A DNA stretch of 9,508 nt from AR5 sp035762565 (GCA_035762565.1 DASTOJ010000283.1:1-9508); one strand, 5' to 3'; positions 1 through 6,414 are shown, numbered from the stretch's first letter. Made by a program: numbers and translations. The notes: generated from the sequence alone by a model not told the origin.

Positions 1-2073
1 GCCCTGCTCGCCGAGGTGCTGGGGACCACCCGCGACATGCAGCCGCTGGCCCGCATGCTGGTGGAGCGCACCGGCGGCAACGCGCTCTTCCTCGAGGAGA
101 GCGTGCGCACCCTCATCGAGAACGAGGTCCTGGTGGGCGACCACGGCGCCTACCGGCTGGCCAAGCCGCTGGCCACCGTGCAGATCCCCGGTCGCGTGCA
201 GGCCGTGCTGGCCGCCCGCATCGACCGGCTGCCCGAGGACCGCAAGACGTTCCTGCAGGCCGGGGCGGTGATCGGCAAGGACCTGCCGGTCCTGCTGCTG
301 CAGGCGGTCTCCGGCGTGCCGGCCGAGGAGGTCCTCGGCAACCTGGCCGAGCTGGAGGAGGCGCAGTTCCTCCGCACGACCAGCCTCTACCCCGACCTCG
401 CCTACTCGTTCCGTCACGCCCTCACCCACGACGTGGTGTACTCCACCCTGCTCAAGGAGCAGCGCCGCAGCCTGCACGCCCGCATCGTCGACGCGCTGGA
501 AGCGCTCTACGCCGGCCGGCGCGCCGAGCACGTCGAGCGCCTGGCCCACCACGCGCTCGGCGCCGAGCTGTGGTTCGAGGCGGTCGCCTACCTGCGCGAG
601 GCGGCGGGCAAGGCCGGCGCCCGCTCGGCGAACCGGGAGGCCGTGACGTTCCTGGAGCAGGCGCTCGGCGCGCTCGGACACCTGCCCGAGCGCCGCGACA
701 CCTTCACCCAGGCCATCGACGTGCGGCTCGACCTGCGGCCGCCGCTCCTGCAGCTCGGCCGCCTCGAGGAGATCCGGGCGCTGTCCGAGGACGCGGCCCG
801 GATGGCCGAGCAGATCGGCGACGAGGCGCGCCAGGCGCGTGCGTACTCCTATCTGATCAACTATCACTACCTGCGCGGGGAGCCGGCGCGCGCCCTCGAG
901 TACGGAGAGCGCTGCCTGGCCATCGCCGAGCGCCTGGGCGACCGCGTGCTCGTCTCCGTCGTGCGCCGCTACATGGGCCACGCCTACCACGCGCTCGGTC
1001 AGGGCCGGCAGGCGGTGCGGGCGCTGCACGACAACGCCGACGCGCTCGCCGGCGCGGTCGCGCGCGAGCCCACCGCCGCCGCCGTCACCGCCTACGTGTC
1101 GACGTGCGCGTGGCTGGCCTTCGCGCTGACCGACCTCGGCGAGTTCGATTCGGCGGAGACGTGGGCCGACCGCGCCCGCGCCGAGGCCGAGGCCCACCGC
1201 CATCCCTACAGCGAGGCCATCGCGCTCACGCTGGCCGGGCAAGTCAGCGTGCTCCGGGGCCAGACCGAGCGCGCGGTGGGGCCGCTGACGCGCGCGCTAT
1301 CGATCTGCCGCGAGGCCAGCCTCACCGTCTGGCAGGCCATTCCGGCCGCGCTCCTGGGGCAGTGCCTGGTGACGCTCGACCGCAAGGAGGACGGCCTGGC
1401 GCTGCTCGAGGAGAGCGTGCGCCTCTCCGAGGAGCTCGGCGTCAAGGCGTACCTGGCGCGGTGGGCCACGCTCCTGGGAGAGGGCCTCCTGGCGACGGGC
1501 GACGTGGCGCGCGCCACCGAGATCGGCGAGCGCGCGCTGGCGCTGGCGCGCGCCCACGACGAGCGCGGCCACGAGGCGGCCGCGCTCCGCCTGCTCGGCG
1601 AGCTGGCCGCCGCCCAGGAGCGGCCGGACGGGACAGCCGTCGGGCGCTATGCCGCCGCCCTCGCCATCGCCGAGGAGCTGGGCCTGCGTCCGCTGCTGGC
1701 TCGCGCGCATCTCGGGCTGGGCCACCTCCATCGTCGCAACGGCCGGATGGCCGAGGCCGAGGAGCACCTCGCCATCGCCGTGGTCCTCTTCTCCGATCTG
1801 GGCATGCGCACCTGGCTCGACCGCACGGAACCCGAGCTGCGCGCGCTCGGGCACCTGGTGATCGTGGCGCGGCCCAACGTCGACCTCTACGAGTACCTGC
1901 GCCAGAAGTTCGCGGGGGACCCCGACGTCCGGGTGGTGCTCGACCGGCGGCAGAACCAGGAGCGGCGCCCCGAGGGCGCCATTGCGGCCGAGCGCCGCGC
2001 CGCCGACCGCGCCGGGGCCATCGATCACGCGCTGCGCGCGCGCGGCCTGGCCGTCGTCCTCGGCGGGCGCTGA
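1..2073 (+). CDS. AAA ATPase/TPR signalling protein, 3' part (5' end outside window)
   Basis: The frame is open from base 1 to the TGA at 2071-2073 (690 residues visible), so the start lies upstream of the window and internal GTG/ATG codons are not the real start. The first ~30 residues contain ERTGGNALFLEESVRTL, the C-terminal end of the AAA/NB-ARC-like ATPase module found in proteins that begin with a class III adenylate/guanylate cyclase domain. A winged-helix-like segment follows (IPGRVQAVLAARIDRL, about residues 59-75), then FRHALTHDVVYSTLL (about 137-151). From about residue 185 to 605 the protein is helical with TPR-type repeats (for example ALEYGERCLAIAERLGD). The last ~70 residues form a different, arginine-rich tail (see separate entry). 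Family knowledge suggests a large cytoplasmic signal-transduction ATPase. The cyclase and Walker A region cannot be seen, so cyclase activity is inferred only. The gene converges on the hydrolase gene with 2 bp between stops. Confidence 0.85.
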   Translation, partial: ALLAEVLGTTRDMQPLARMLVERTGGNALFLEESVRTLIENEVLVGDHGAYRLAKPLATVQIPGRVQAVLAARIDRLPEDRKTFLQAGAVIGKDLPVLLLQAVSGVPAEEVLGNLAELEEAQFLRTTSLYPDLAYSFRHALTHDVVYSTLLKEQRRSLHARIVDALEALYAGRRAEHVERLAHHALGAELWFEAVAYLREAAGKAGARSANREAVTFLEQALGALGHLPERRDTFTQAIDVRLDLRPPLLQLGRLEEIRALSEDAARMAEQIGDEARQARAYSYLINYHYLRGEPARALEYGERCLAIAERLGDRVLVSVVRRYMGHAYHALGQGRQAVRALHDNADALAGAVAREPTAAAVTAYVSTCAWLAFALTDLGEFDSAETWADRARAEAEAHRHPYSEAIALTLAGQVSVLRGQTERAVGPLTRALSICREASLTVWQAIPAALLGQCLVTLDRKEDGLALLEESVRLSEELGVKAYLARWATLLGEGLLATGDVARATEIGERALALARAHDERGHEAAALRLLGELAAAQERPDGTAVGRYAAALAIAEELGLRPLLARAHLGLGHLHRRNGRMAEAEEHLAIAVVLFSDLGMRTWLDRTEPELRALGHLVIVARPNVDLYEYLRQKFAGDPDVRVVLDRRQNQERRPEGAIAAERRAADRAGAIDHALRARGLAVVLGGR
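1852..2073 (+). other. C-terminal Arg-rich tail domain (DRRxxxERR...ERRAADR)
   Basis: This is the final ~73 residues of the AAA/TPR protein. After the last TPR helix the sequence changes to a beta-strand/helix start (HLVIVARPNVDLYEYLRQKF), then VRVVLDRRQNQERR, ERRAADRAG and a closing DHALRARGLAVVL. I recall similar short tails at the ends of unrelated bacterial signalling proteins, usually with a fuller ERRRxDRR repeat. Here the last arginine pair is degraded (ERRAADRAG). No function is known to me, and the domain boundary is approximate. Confidence 0.5.
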
Positions 2074-2075
2074 CT

Positions 2076-2765
2076 CTAACCGAGGGCCTGGAGCCAGGCG
2101 CGCGCGGCACGCGCGCACGTGTCGGGCTGTTCGAGCGTGGGGAGATGTCCGCACTCGTCCAGCACGACCAGCTCGGCGGACGGAACGCGGGCGGCGATGT
2201 CGAGCGCGCGCTCCACCGGGGAGAACCGGTCCTGTCGCCCCCAGAGCAGCAACGTCGGAGCGGCGAACCGGTCGAAGGCGTTCCACTGATCGCGCCGGGT
2301 GATCAGGGCCTCGTTCTGGCGGACGAACGCCTCGGGCCCGGCCCGCTGCGCCATGCGCCAGAACGTCTCGGTGGCCTCCCCGGCGCGCGGCCCGCCCGCG
2401 TGCACCGCCCGTGCGGCCAGCTGGTCGACGACGGCGTCGAACTCGCCGGCCCGGACCCTGGCGTTCCAGATCCGCCCCCCGACGAGGTCGTCGTCGGCGC
2501 CCGGGTTGGTGCCCATGAGCCAGAGGCCGGCCACCCGCGCCGGGGCGGCCGCCAGGACCTCGAGCGCGAGATTGCCGCCCGCCGACGTCCCGGCGAGCAC
2601 GAAGCGCGGCGGCGCCTGACGCAGCACCGACAGCGCGGCCTCGGCCAGCGGCGACTCGGCAACGGGGAACGTCAGGGGCCGGACGACATCGGCCAGCGCC
2701 GCGACCTGCGCCTGATACAGCTCCGCGTCGCACAGCATCGCCGGCAGCAGCACCAGGGGCAGCAC
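2076..2765 (-). CDS. alpha/beta-fold hydrolase
   Basis: The 229-residue protein starts at GTG 2765-2763 and stops at TAG 2078-2076. It shows the classic alpha/beta-hydrolase pattern: an oxyanion-hole strand at the N-terminus (LVLLPAMLCD), nucleophile elbow G-T-S61-A-G, a catalytic acid candidate D179 in LLLWGRQDRF, and catalytic H207 in DECGHLPTLEQP. Length and motif order fit the small single-domain esterase / C-C hydrolase / haloperoxidase-like family; the substrate cannot be told from sequence. The start lies 10 bp after the TGA of the selenoprotein gene on the same strand, so it is probably the last gene of that operon and translationally coupled. No upstream ATG offers a better start. 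It ends 2 bp from the oppositely oriented AAA/TPR gene, leaving no room for a dedicated terminator. Confidence 0.85.
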   Translation of the reverse strand: MLPLVLLPAMLCDAELYQAQVAALADVVRPLTFPVAESPLAEAALSVLRQAPPRFVLAGTSAGGNLALEVLAAAPARVAGLWLMGTNPGADDDLVGGRIWNARVRAGEFDAVVDQLAARAVHAGGPRAGEATETFWRMAQRAGPEAFVRQNEALITRRDQWNAFDRFAAPTLLLWGRQDRFSPVERALDIAARVPSAELVVLDECGHLPTLEQPDTCARAARAWLQALG

Positions 2766-2775
2766 GGGGTCTCGC

Positions 2776-3617
2776 TCAATCCTGGATGGCGACGGTCACC
2801 GAACGGGTGGCGCCGAAGGTCGGCACCAGCGAGGAGTGCTTGCCGGGGCCGCCGGCCACGATGACCATGAGGTCGTCGGGCGACAGGCACCATGCGACCT
2901 CGGTCGCGGTCGGCTTCCCGGCGAAGCGGGCGGGATCGATGGTGGCGAAGCGGGCGAGGTTCTCGGCACTGAATCGGTCGAGCCGCACGCGCACGCCCTC
3001 CCGTCCGACCAGCGCGCCGTCATCGCCCAGACCTGGAAGGCGTCGAGGTCGTCGGGCGCGTCGACCGGGGCGGCGGCCTTCGCGGTCACGCGCGGCGGCA
3101 CCGGATCGCACGTCAGCGCCTCGAGCACCTCGCCGGCGATCGTCTCGGCCTTGCCACGCACCAGGGTCGGATCGACGCCGCCGATCGGATGAGGGACGAG
3201 CGCCACGGCCAGGTGCGGCAGCCCGTGCTTGCCCGCCGCGGCCCGGGCCAGGGACAGGAAGGCGTCAGTGCCGAGGACGACGGCCGGAATACCCCTCGCT
3301 TCGACCTGCGCCGCGTCGTGGATACTCCACGACGTGCACGACCCTCAGTCGGCCGAGCCGGTGAGGACGACGTCCACCGAGGCCGCGATCTCGTCGAGCA
3401 TCGCGGCCGGGTGGGAGGCGCCCGGCTTGGTCCAGCGCCGGATGGTGGCGCGGCCGGCGCGCACGGCCAGCAGCTCGGCCACGCGGCCCAGCAGGACGCC
3501 GGCGTTGGGCTTGGAATTGTCGAGCACCCCGATGCGCAGGCCGCTCAGGCTGGGGCGACGCTTGGCGAGCGGCTTGACGAGGTCGGGCGTGGCGCCGGCG
3601 GGGCTGAGAACTATCAT
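2776..3617 (-). CDS. UGSC-family selenoprotein (in-frame UGA = Sec91), C-terminal part frameshifted
   Basis: ATG 3617-3615 opens a frame that reaches TGA at 3347-3345 (codon 91). The same frame continues through it to about 3000 with clearly protein-like sequence. Read as selenocysteine, the junction is GSAD-U-GSCTSWSIHDA, the Sec-Gly-Ser-Cys motif that names the UGSC (seleno)protein family, a predicted thiol/selenol redox family of unknown substrate first reported from marine metagenomes (from memory). The N-terminal part (IGVLDNSKPNAGVLL, DVVLTGSAD) and the part after Sec (ARGIPAVVLGTDAF, LVPHPIGG) look like Rossmann-type strands and turns. A perfect hairpin directly after the UGA fits a bacterial SECIS. 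Near 3000 the reading frame changes by one base; adding one G to the GGG at 3002-3000 would give a continuous ~280-residue protein whose tail carries AGGPGKHSSLVPTFG and ends at TGA 2778-2776. The gene sits 29 bp after the MFS gene and 10 bp before the hydrolase gene, so it is likely in an operon with both. The Sec reading is strongly supported; whether the frameshift is biological is unknown. Confidence 0.85.
2997..3002 (-). other. apparent -1 frame change inside the selenoprotein gene
   Basis: Upstream the good frame reads ...VWAMTARWSDG. Immediately after, it decays into Cys/Ser/Pro-rich shadow sequence, while the frame offset by -1 becomes EGVRVRLDRFSAENLARF and continues to a proper stop. 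The switch falls at GAC GGG AGG. One extra G would restore WSDG-EGVRVRLDRF. The heptamer is not a canonical X-XXY-YYZ slippery site, so an indel (assembly, sequencing or mutation) is more likely than programmed frameshifting. Confidence 0.7.
3314..3334 (-). promoter_or_regulatory. bacterial SECIS-like hairpin downstream of the UGA
   Basis: In the transcript, CGUCGUGG pairs perfectly over 8 bp with CCACGACG around a 5-nt loop AGUAU. The stem begins 11 nt and the loop 19 nt after the UGA. Known bSECIS elements (SelB-binding) have a stem-loop whose apical loop lies roughly 16-37 nt from the UGA and carries a G among its first two loop bases; here that G is the second loop base, followed by U. 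The hairpin lies entirely within coding sequence, as usual in bacteria. Confidence 0.75.
3345..3347 (-). other. selenocysteine codon (UGA recoded)
   Basis: TGA is codon 91 of the selenoprotein gene. It is followed in frame by GGG TCG TGC (Gly-Ser-Cys), so Sec91 and Cys94 form a U-x-x-C redox motif analogous to C-x-x-C. Coding-quality sequence runs without break for about 110 codons beyond it in the same frame, which is not expected after a true stop. Confidence 0.85.
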
Positions 3618-3625
3618 GTCCGCGC

Positions 3626-3631
3626 AGTATA
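3626..3631 (-). promoter_or_regulatory. possible -10 box before the selenoprotein gene
   Basis: TATACT (5/6 to TATAAT) ends 8 nt before the ATG at 3617. Transcription from it would begin about at the start codon and give a leaderless mRNA. No -35 match is seen at 17 bp and no Shine-Dalgarno precedes the ATG, so it could be an internal operon promoter or chance. Confidence 0.3.
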
Positions 3632-3646
3632 GCGCCGATCGCTCAT

Positions 3647-4798
3647 TCAGCCTCGGCGCAGCGCGGCCAGCGCCGCCGCCAGCGCGACCGCCAGCGCGGC
3701 CGCCAGGAAGGCCTCGCCCGCCGCGGCGGCGAGCCCGACGGTGAGCCGCCGGACGCCGAACAGCTGCGCGAGCGCCGCCACGCCGGCCACGGTGCCGAGC
3801 GTACGGGCGAGGAACGCCAGGCCGCCGGCCGCGCCCTGCTGCGCCGCCGGAAAGGCGGCCATGACGACCGCCATGTTGGGCACCTGGAAGACGCCCAGGC
3901 CGAGGCCGGCGGCGAACAGCGCCACCGCCAGGAGCGCGATCGGCGTCGTCGCGTCGGCGCGGCTCAGCAGGCCCAGCCCGACCGCCTCCAGCGCGAGCCC
4001 GGCCACGATCGGCGTCCGCGCCCCGACGCGGTCGGCCAGCCGGCCGGCCGGCGACGCCGCCAGCGTGGTCCCCAGCGGCGTGAGCATGAAGAGGACGCCG
4101 GCCGCGGACGCCTCCAGGCCGCGCGCGGCGACGAGGTAGAACGGCGCCAGCAGCCAGATGGCGAAGATCCCGGCGTTGGCGACGAAGGCGAGCGCGCTCG
4201 CCGCCAGCACCGGCGCCCGCACGAGGTCGGCGGCGGCGACGAGGCGGGGGGCGCGCGGCGCCGACGCCGGCGGCAGCGCGGCGAGCGCGGCGCCGAGCGC
4301 CAGCAGCGCCAGGGGAACGCGCACGTGGAAGATCGCGCGCCAGCCGAAGGCGTCGACCAGGACGCCGGCGGCCAGCGGCCCCACGCTGAGCCCGAGGCCG
4401 ATGGCGGCGCCGAGGAAGCCGAGCGCGCGGCCGCGGTCGGCCGGCGCCGCCGCCAGGGTCATCAGGCCGGGTGCGGTGCCGTACACGCAGCCGCCGCCGA
4501 GGCCCTGCAGCACGCGTCCGGCCAGCAGCCAGCCGAAGGTCGGTGCCCAGCCTGCCACCACGAAGGCGACCGCGCTGAGCGCCAGGCCGAGGCGGAAGAC
4601 GCGCCCGTGCCCGACGCGGTCGGCGAGCGCGCCGCCCACGAACGCCGTGAGCGCGTAGGTGCCGACGTAGCCGATGATGACCCAGCGCACGCGCTCGGGC
4701 GGCACGGCGAAGGCGGCGGCGATGGCCGGGAACGCGACGTTCATGATGGAGTCGAGCGAGACCACGAAGGCGCCGCCCGCGGCGAGCCAGCGGATCAT
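3647..4798 (-). CDS. MFS transporter (drug/solute antiporter type)
   Basis: The 383-residue integral membrane protein runs from ATG 4798-4796 to TGA 3649-3647. It has about 12 hydrophobic segments. Family motifs are visible: LDSIMNVAFPAIA in TM1 (residues ~15-27, resembling motif D1 of H+-antiporters), motif A GGALADRVGHGRVFRLG in the TM2-3 loop (~55-71), RVLQGLGGG (~95-103), an antiporter motif C-like GLSVGPLAAGVLVD (~140-153), and a second-half motif A copy PAGRLADRVGART. These place it in the Major Facilitator Superfamily, most like drug/H+ antiporters; the substrate is unknown. The frame stays open far upstream to 5893, but that extension is low-complexity His/Gln/Arg/Glu sequence antisense to other genes and is rejected. 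A GTG seven codons upstream (VPSYAGM) is an alternative start. It precedes the selenoprotein gene by 29 bp on the same strand. Confidence 0.85.
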   Translation of the reverse strand: MIRWLAAGGAFVVSLDSIMNVAFPAIAAAFAVPPERVRWVIIGYVGTYALTAFVGGALADRVGHGRVFRLGLALSAVAFVVAGWAPTFGWLLAGRVLQGLGGGCVYGTAPGLMTLAAAPADRGRALGFLGAAIGLGLSVGPLAAGVLVDAFGWRAIFHVRVPLALLALGAALAALPPASAPRAPRLVAAADLVRAPVLAASALAFVANAGIFAIWLLAPFYLVAARGLEASAAGVLFMLTPLGTTLAASPAGRLADRVGARTPIVAGLALEAVGLGLLSRADATTPIALLAVALFAAGLGLGVFQVPNMAVVMAAFPAAQQGAAGGLAFLARTLGTVAGVAALAQLFGVRRLTVGLAAAAGEAFLAAALAVALAAALAALRRG

Positions 4799-4805
4799 TC
4801 CCGCG

Positions 4806-4811
4806 TATGAT
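4806..4811 (+). promoter_or_regulatory. possible -10 box before the TSUP gene (leaderless)
   Basis: TATGAT (5/6 to consensus) ends 8 nt before ATG 4820, the same spacing as the TATACT before the selenoprotein gene. It lies in the 21-bp gap between divergent start codons. No -35 match and no Shine-Dalgarno are visible. A perfect 8-bp palindrome GGCATGCC (4817-4824) overlaps the ATG; its meaning is unknown. Confidence 0.35.
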
Positions 4812-4819
4812 GGCACGGC

Positions 4820-5551
4820 ATGCCCGATCCCTCGACGTGGTTGATCCTCGTCGCCACCGCCTTCGTCGGCTCCATCGTCGGCGGCGTGGCCGGCTTCGGC
4901 GCCGGCGTGCTGCTGCTGCCGGTCGCGGCGTGGACCCTCGGCATCCGCCTGGCGGTGCCGGTGCTCACGATCACGATGCTGCTCGGCAACGTCTCGCGCA
5001 TCTGGTGGAGCCGCGGCGAGACCGACTACCGCGTGGCTGTCCGGTTCCTGGCCGGCGCCGTGCCCGCCACGGCGCTCGGCACCGTGTTCTTCGTCGGCGC
5101 CTCCAGCGACGCGCTGAGCCGCGTGATCGGCGGCTTCCTGCTCGCCTCGGTGCCGCTGCGCCGCCTGCTGATGCTGGGGCACTGGCGTGTGCGGCTCGCG
5201 CACTTCCCGCTGATCGGGGTGTTCTTCGGCGCGCTCTCCGCGCTCGTGGTCGCCATCGGCGCCGCCCTGACGCCGTTCTACCTCGCCTACGGCCTGCGCC
5301 GGGGCGCCTTCATCGCCACCGAGGCCGTCTGCGCGTTCGCGCTGCACCTCACCCGCGGCACCGCGCTGGCGCGCTACCGGCTGCTCACCTGGGAGGTCGT
5401 CGCGATCGGCCTCGTGCTCGGCGTCGTGATGTTCGCCGGCTCGTGGATCGGCCGCCGGCTGCTCGACCGCATGAGCGACCGCGTGTTCCTGGCCCTGATC
5501 GAGGCGCTCCTGGTCGTCATGGGCTTGCAATTCCTGCTGTTCCCACGGTAA
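4820..5551 (+). CDS. TSUP family permease (sulfite exporter TauE/SafE-like)
   Basis: The 243-residue hydrophobic protein runs from ATG 4820 to TAA 5551. It has about eight membrane segments arranged as two related halves. The N-terminal segment has the TauE/SafE signature FVGSIVGGVAGFGAGVLLLP (residues ~15-34), and the second half has a similar Gly/Ala-rich segment GVFFGALSALVVAIGAALTP (~133-152), the internal duplication typical of the family. Members export or import small sulfur- or carboxyl-containing anions such as sulfite, sulfonates or organic acids; the substrate here is unknown. It is the first gene of a rightward cluster, 12 bp ahead of the thioesterase gene, and diverges from the MFS gene with 21 bp between starts. 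Because the following genes act on acyl-CoAs, an organic-acid substrate is possible, but this is inference. Confidence 0.85.
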   Translation: MPDPSTWLILVATAFVGSIVGGVAGFGAGVLLLPVAAWTLGIRLAVPVLTITMLLGNVSRIWWSRGETDYRVAVRFLAGAVPATALGTVFFVGASSDALSRVIGGFLLASVPLRRLLMLGHWRVRLAHFPLIGVFFGALSALVVAIGAALTPFYLAYGLRRGAFIATEAVCAFALHLTRGTALARYRLLTWEVVAIGLVLGVVMFAGSWIGRRLLDRMSDRVFLALIEALLVVMGLQFLLFPR

Positions 5552-5563
5552 AACCCGGCAGCG

Positions 5564-5959
5564 ATGCCTCCCTGCGTCGGCGACATCCACGAAGTCTCCC
5601 GCACCGTCACGCCCGAGGTGACCGCCGACGCGATGGGCAACCGCGGCGTGCCGGTCCTCGCCACGCCGTTCCTGATCGGCCTGCTGGAGAACGCGGCGGC
5701 CGGGGTGCTCATCCCCCACCTGCCGCCCGGCGCCGCCACCGTGGGGACGATGGTCGAGATGCGCCACCTGGCCGCCACGCCGGTCGGCATGACGGTGCGC
5801 GCGCGGGCCACCCTGCTCGAGGCCGACGGCCGGCGCTTCCTCTTCCAGGTGGAAGCCTGGGACGACAAGGACAAGGTCGCCGAGGGCCGGCACGAGCGCG
5901 CGGTCGTGTCGAGCCTGGCGAAGTTCCTCGACCGCATGCGAAAGAAAGGCGGGGGCTGA
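5564..5959 (+). CDS. FlK-like hot-dog thioesterase
   Basis: The 131-residue protein is the usual length for a single hot-dog fold. The core VLATPFLIGLLENAA...TVGTMVEMRHLAATPVG...DGRRFLFQVEAWD...EGRHERAVV closely follows the fluoroacetyl-CoA thioesterase FlK family. T34, E42 and H68 have the same spacing (8 and 26 residues) as the catalytic Thr42/Glu50/His76 of FlK as I recall them, and G61 matches FlK Gly69. The FlK gate phenylalanines (Phe33, Phe36) correspond to G25 and G28, so fluoroacetyl specificity is unlikely; a general short acyl-CoA thioesterase is the better call. The protein is cytoplasmic. The gene starts 12 bp after the permease stop, and its TGA overlaps the next ATG by one base (TGATG), showing translational coupling. 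Confidence 0.85.
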   Translation: MPPCVGDIHEVSRTVTPEVTADAMGNRGVPVLATPFLIGLLENAAAGVLIPHLPPGAATVGTMVEMRHLAATPVGMTVRARATLLEADGRRFLFQVEAWDDKDKVAEGRHERAVVSSLAKFLDRMRKKGGG

Positions 5960-6414
5960 TGCCGGCCCAGATCAACAAGAGCGTGGTCGGGAAGGAATTC
6001 CCGCCGTTCGTGGTGACGATCGAGCGGGGGAAGATCAAGGAGTTCGCCCGCGCGATCGGCGACCTCAACCCGTTCTACCTGGACGATCGCGTCGGGCAGG
6101 CCTCGGAGTGGGGCGATGTCATCGCGCCGCCGACCTTCATGACGACGTTCCGCGAGGCGGCGGGCGACGGCGGCGAGTTCCTGCGCGAGCTGGGCACCGA
6201 CATCTCGCGGCTGCTGCACGGCGAGCAGGAGTACGAGCTGCACCGCCCGATCCGGCCCGGCGAGACGTTCCTGTGCCGGTCGAAGGTCGTGGACGTCTAC
6301 GAGAAGACCGGCCGCAGCGGCCCGATGGGCTTCGTCGTGCGGGAGACCGCGGTTACCGACCGCTCCAACGAGCTGGTCGCCACCATCCGCCAGGTCACGG
6401 TGGTGCGCCTGTGA
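5959..6414 (+). CDS. MaoC-type N-terminal dehydratase (FAS1-like hot-dog), probable non-catalytic subunit
   Basis: The 151-residue protein runs from ATG 5959 (overlapping the upstream stop) to TGA 6414. It has the hot-dog MaoC N-terminal pattern: VGKEFPPFVVTIERGKIKEF at the start, FARAIGDLNPFYLDD (residues 29-43), VIAPPTFMTTF (54-64), HGEQEYELHRPIRPGETF, and a closing VVRETAVTDRSNELVATIRQ. In active R-specific enoyl-CoA hydratases the motif is GDxNPxH; here D35 and N37 are kept but the histidine is Y40. Proteins of this type, such as HadA or HadC in mycobacteria, form heterodimers with a catalytic partner. The next gene encodes exactly such a partner, overlapping by 4 nt, so a two-gene heterodimeric (3R)-hydroxyacyl-CoA/ACP dehydratase is likely. 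Confidence 0.85.
   Translation: MPAQINKSVVGKEFPPFVVTIERGKIKEFARAIGDLNPFYLDDRVGQASEWGDVIAPPTFMTTFREAAGDGGEFLRELGTDISRLLHGEQEYELHRPIRPGETFLCRSKVVDVYEKTGRSGPMGFVVRETAVTDRSNELVATIRQVTVVRL

Noticed and set aside
1297..2733. 478-codon open frame on the - strand across the AAA/TPR and hydrolase genes
   Set aside because: It has no domain motifs and shadow-like composition; the 229-residue hydrolase lies in another frame of the same strand with an intact GTSAG/D/H set.
570..2864. 764-codon open frame on the + strand overlapping the AAA/TPR gene and the hydrolase region
   Set aside because: Its translation is an Arg/Ala/Gly/Pro-rich low-complexity shadow, a typical effect of high GC, while the overlapping frames show real domains.
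2796..3206. Two independent small genes (2796-3206 and 2776-3111) instead of one selenoprotein
   Set aside because: The first is simply the continuation of the 3617 frame beyond the TGA, and its last half is non-coding in quality; the second has a non-coding first part. Together they describe one gene with one UGA and one frame change.
3345..3347. TGA as a simple nonsense mutation making a pseudogene
   Set aside because: The codon falls exactly at the U of the UGSC motif, the downstream frame stays coding for about 110 codons, and a well-formed SECIS-like hairpin follows.
4799..5893. 365-codon N-terminal extension of the MFS protein
   Set aside because: It is His/Gln/Arg/Glu-rich low-complexity sequence antisense to the TSUP and thioesterase genes; MFS homology begins at MIRW near 4798.
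5564..5959. Fluoroacetate-resistance function for the FlK-like gene
   Set aside because: The phenylalanine gate residues of FlK are not present and no other fluorine-related gene is visible; only the fold and catalytic residues are supported.
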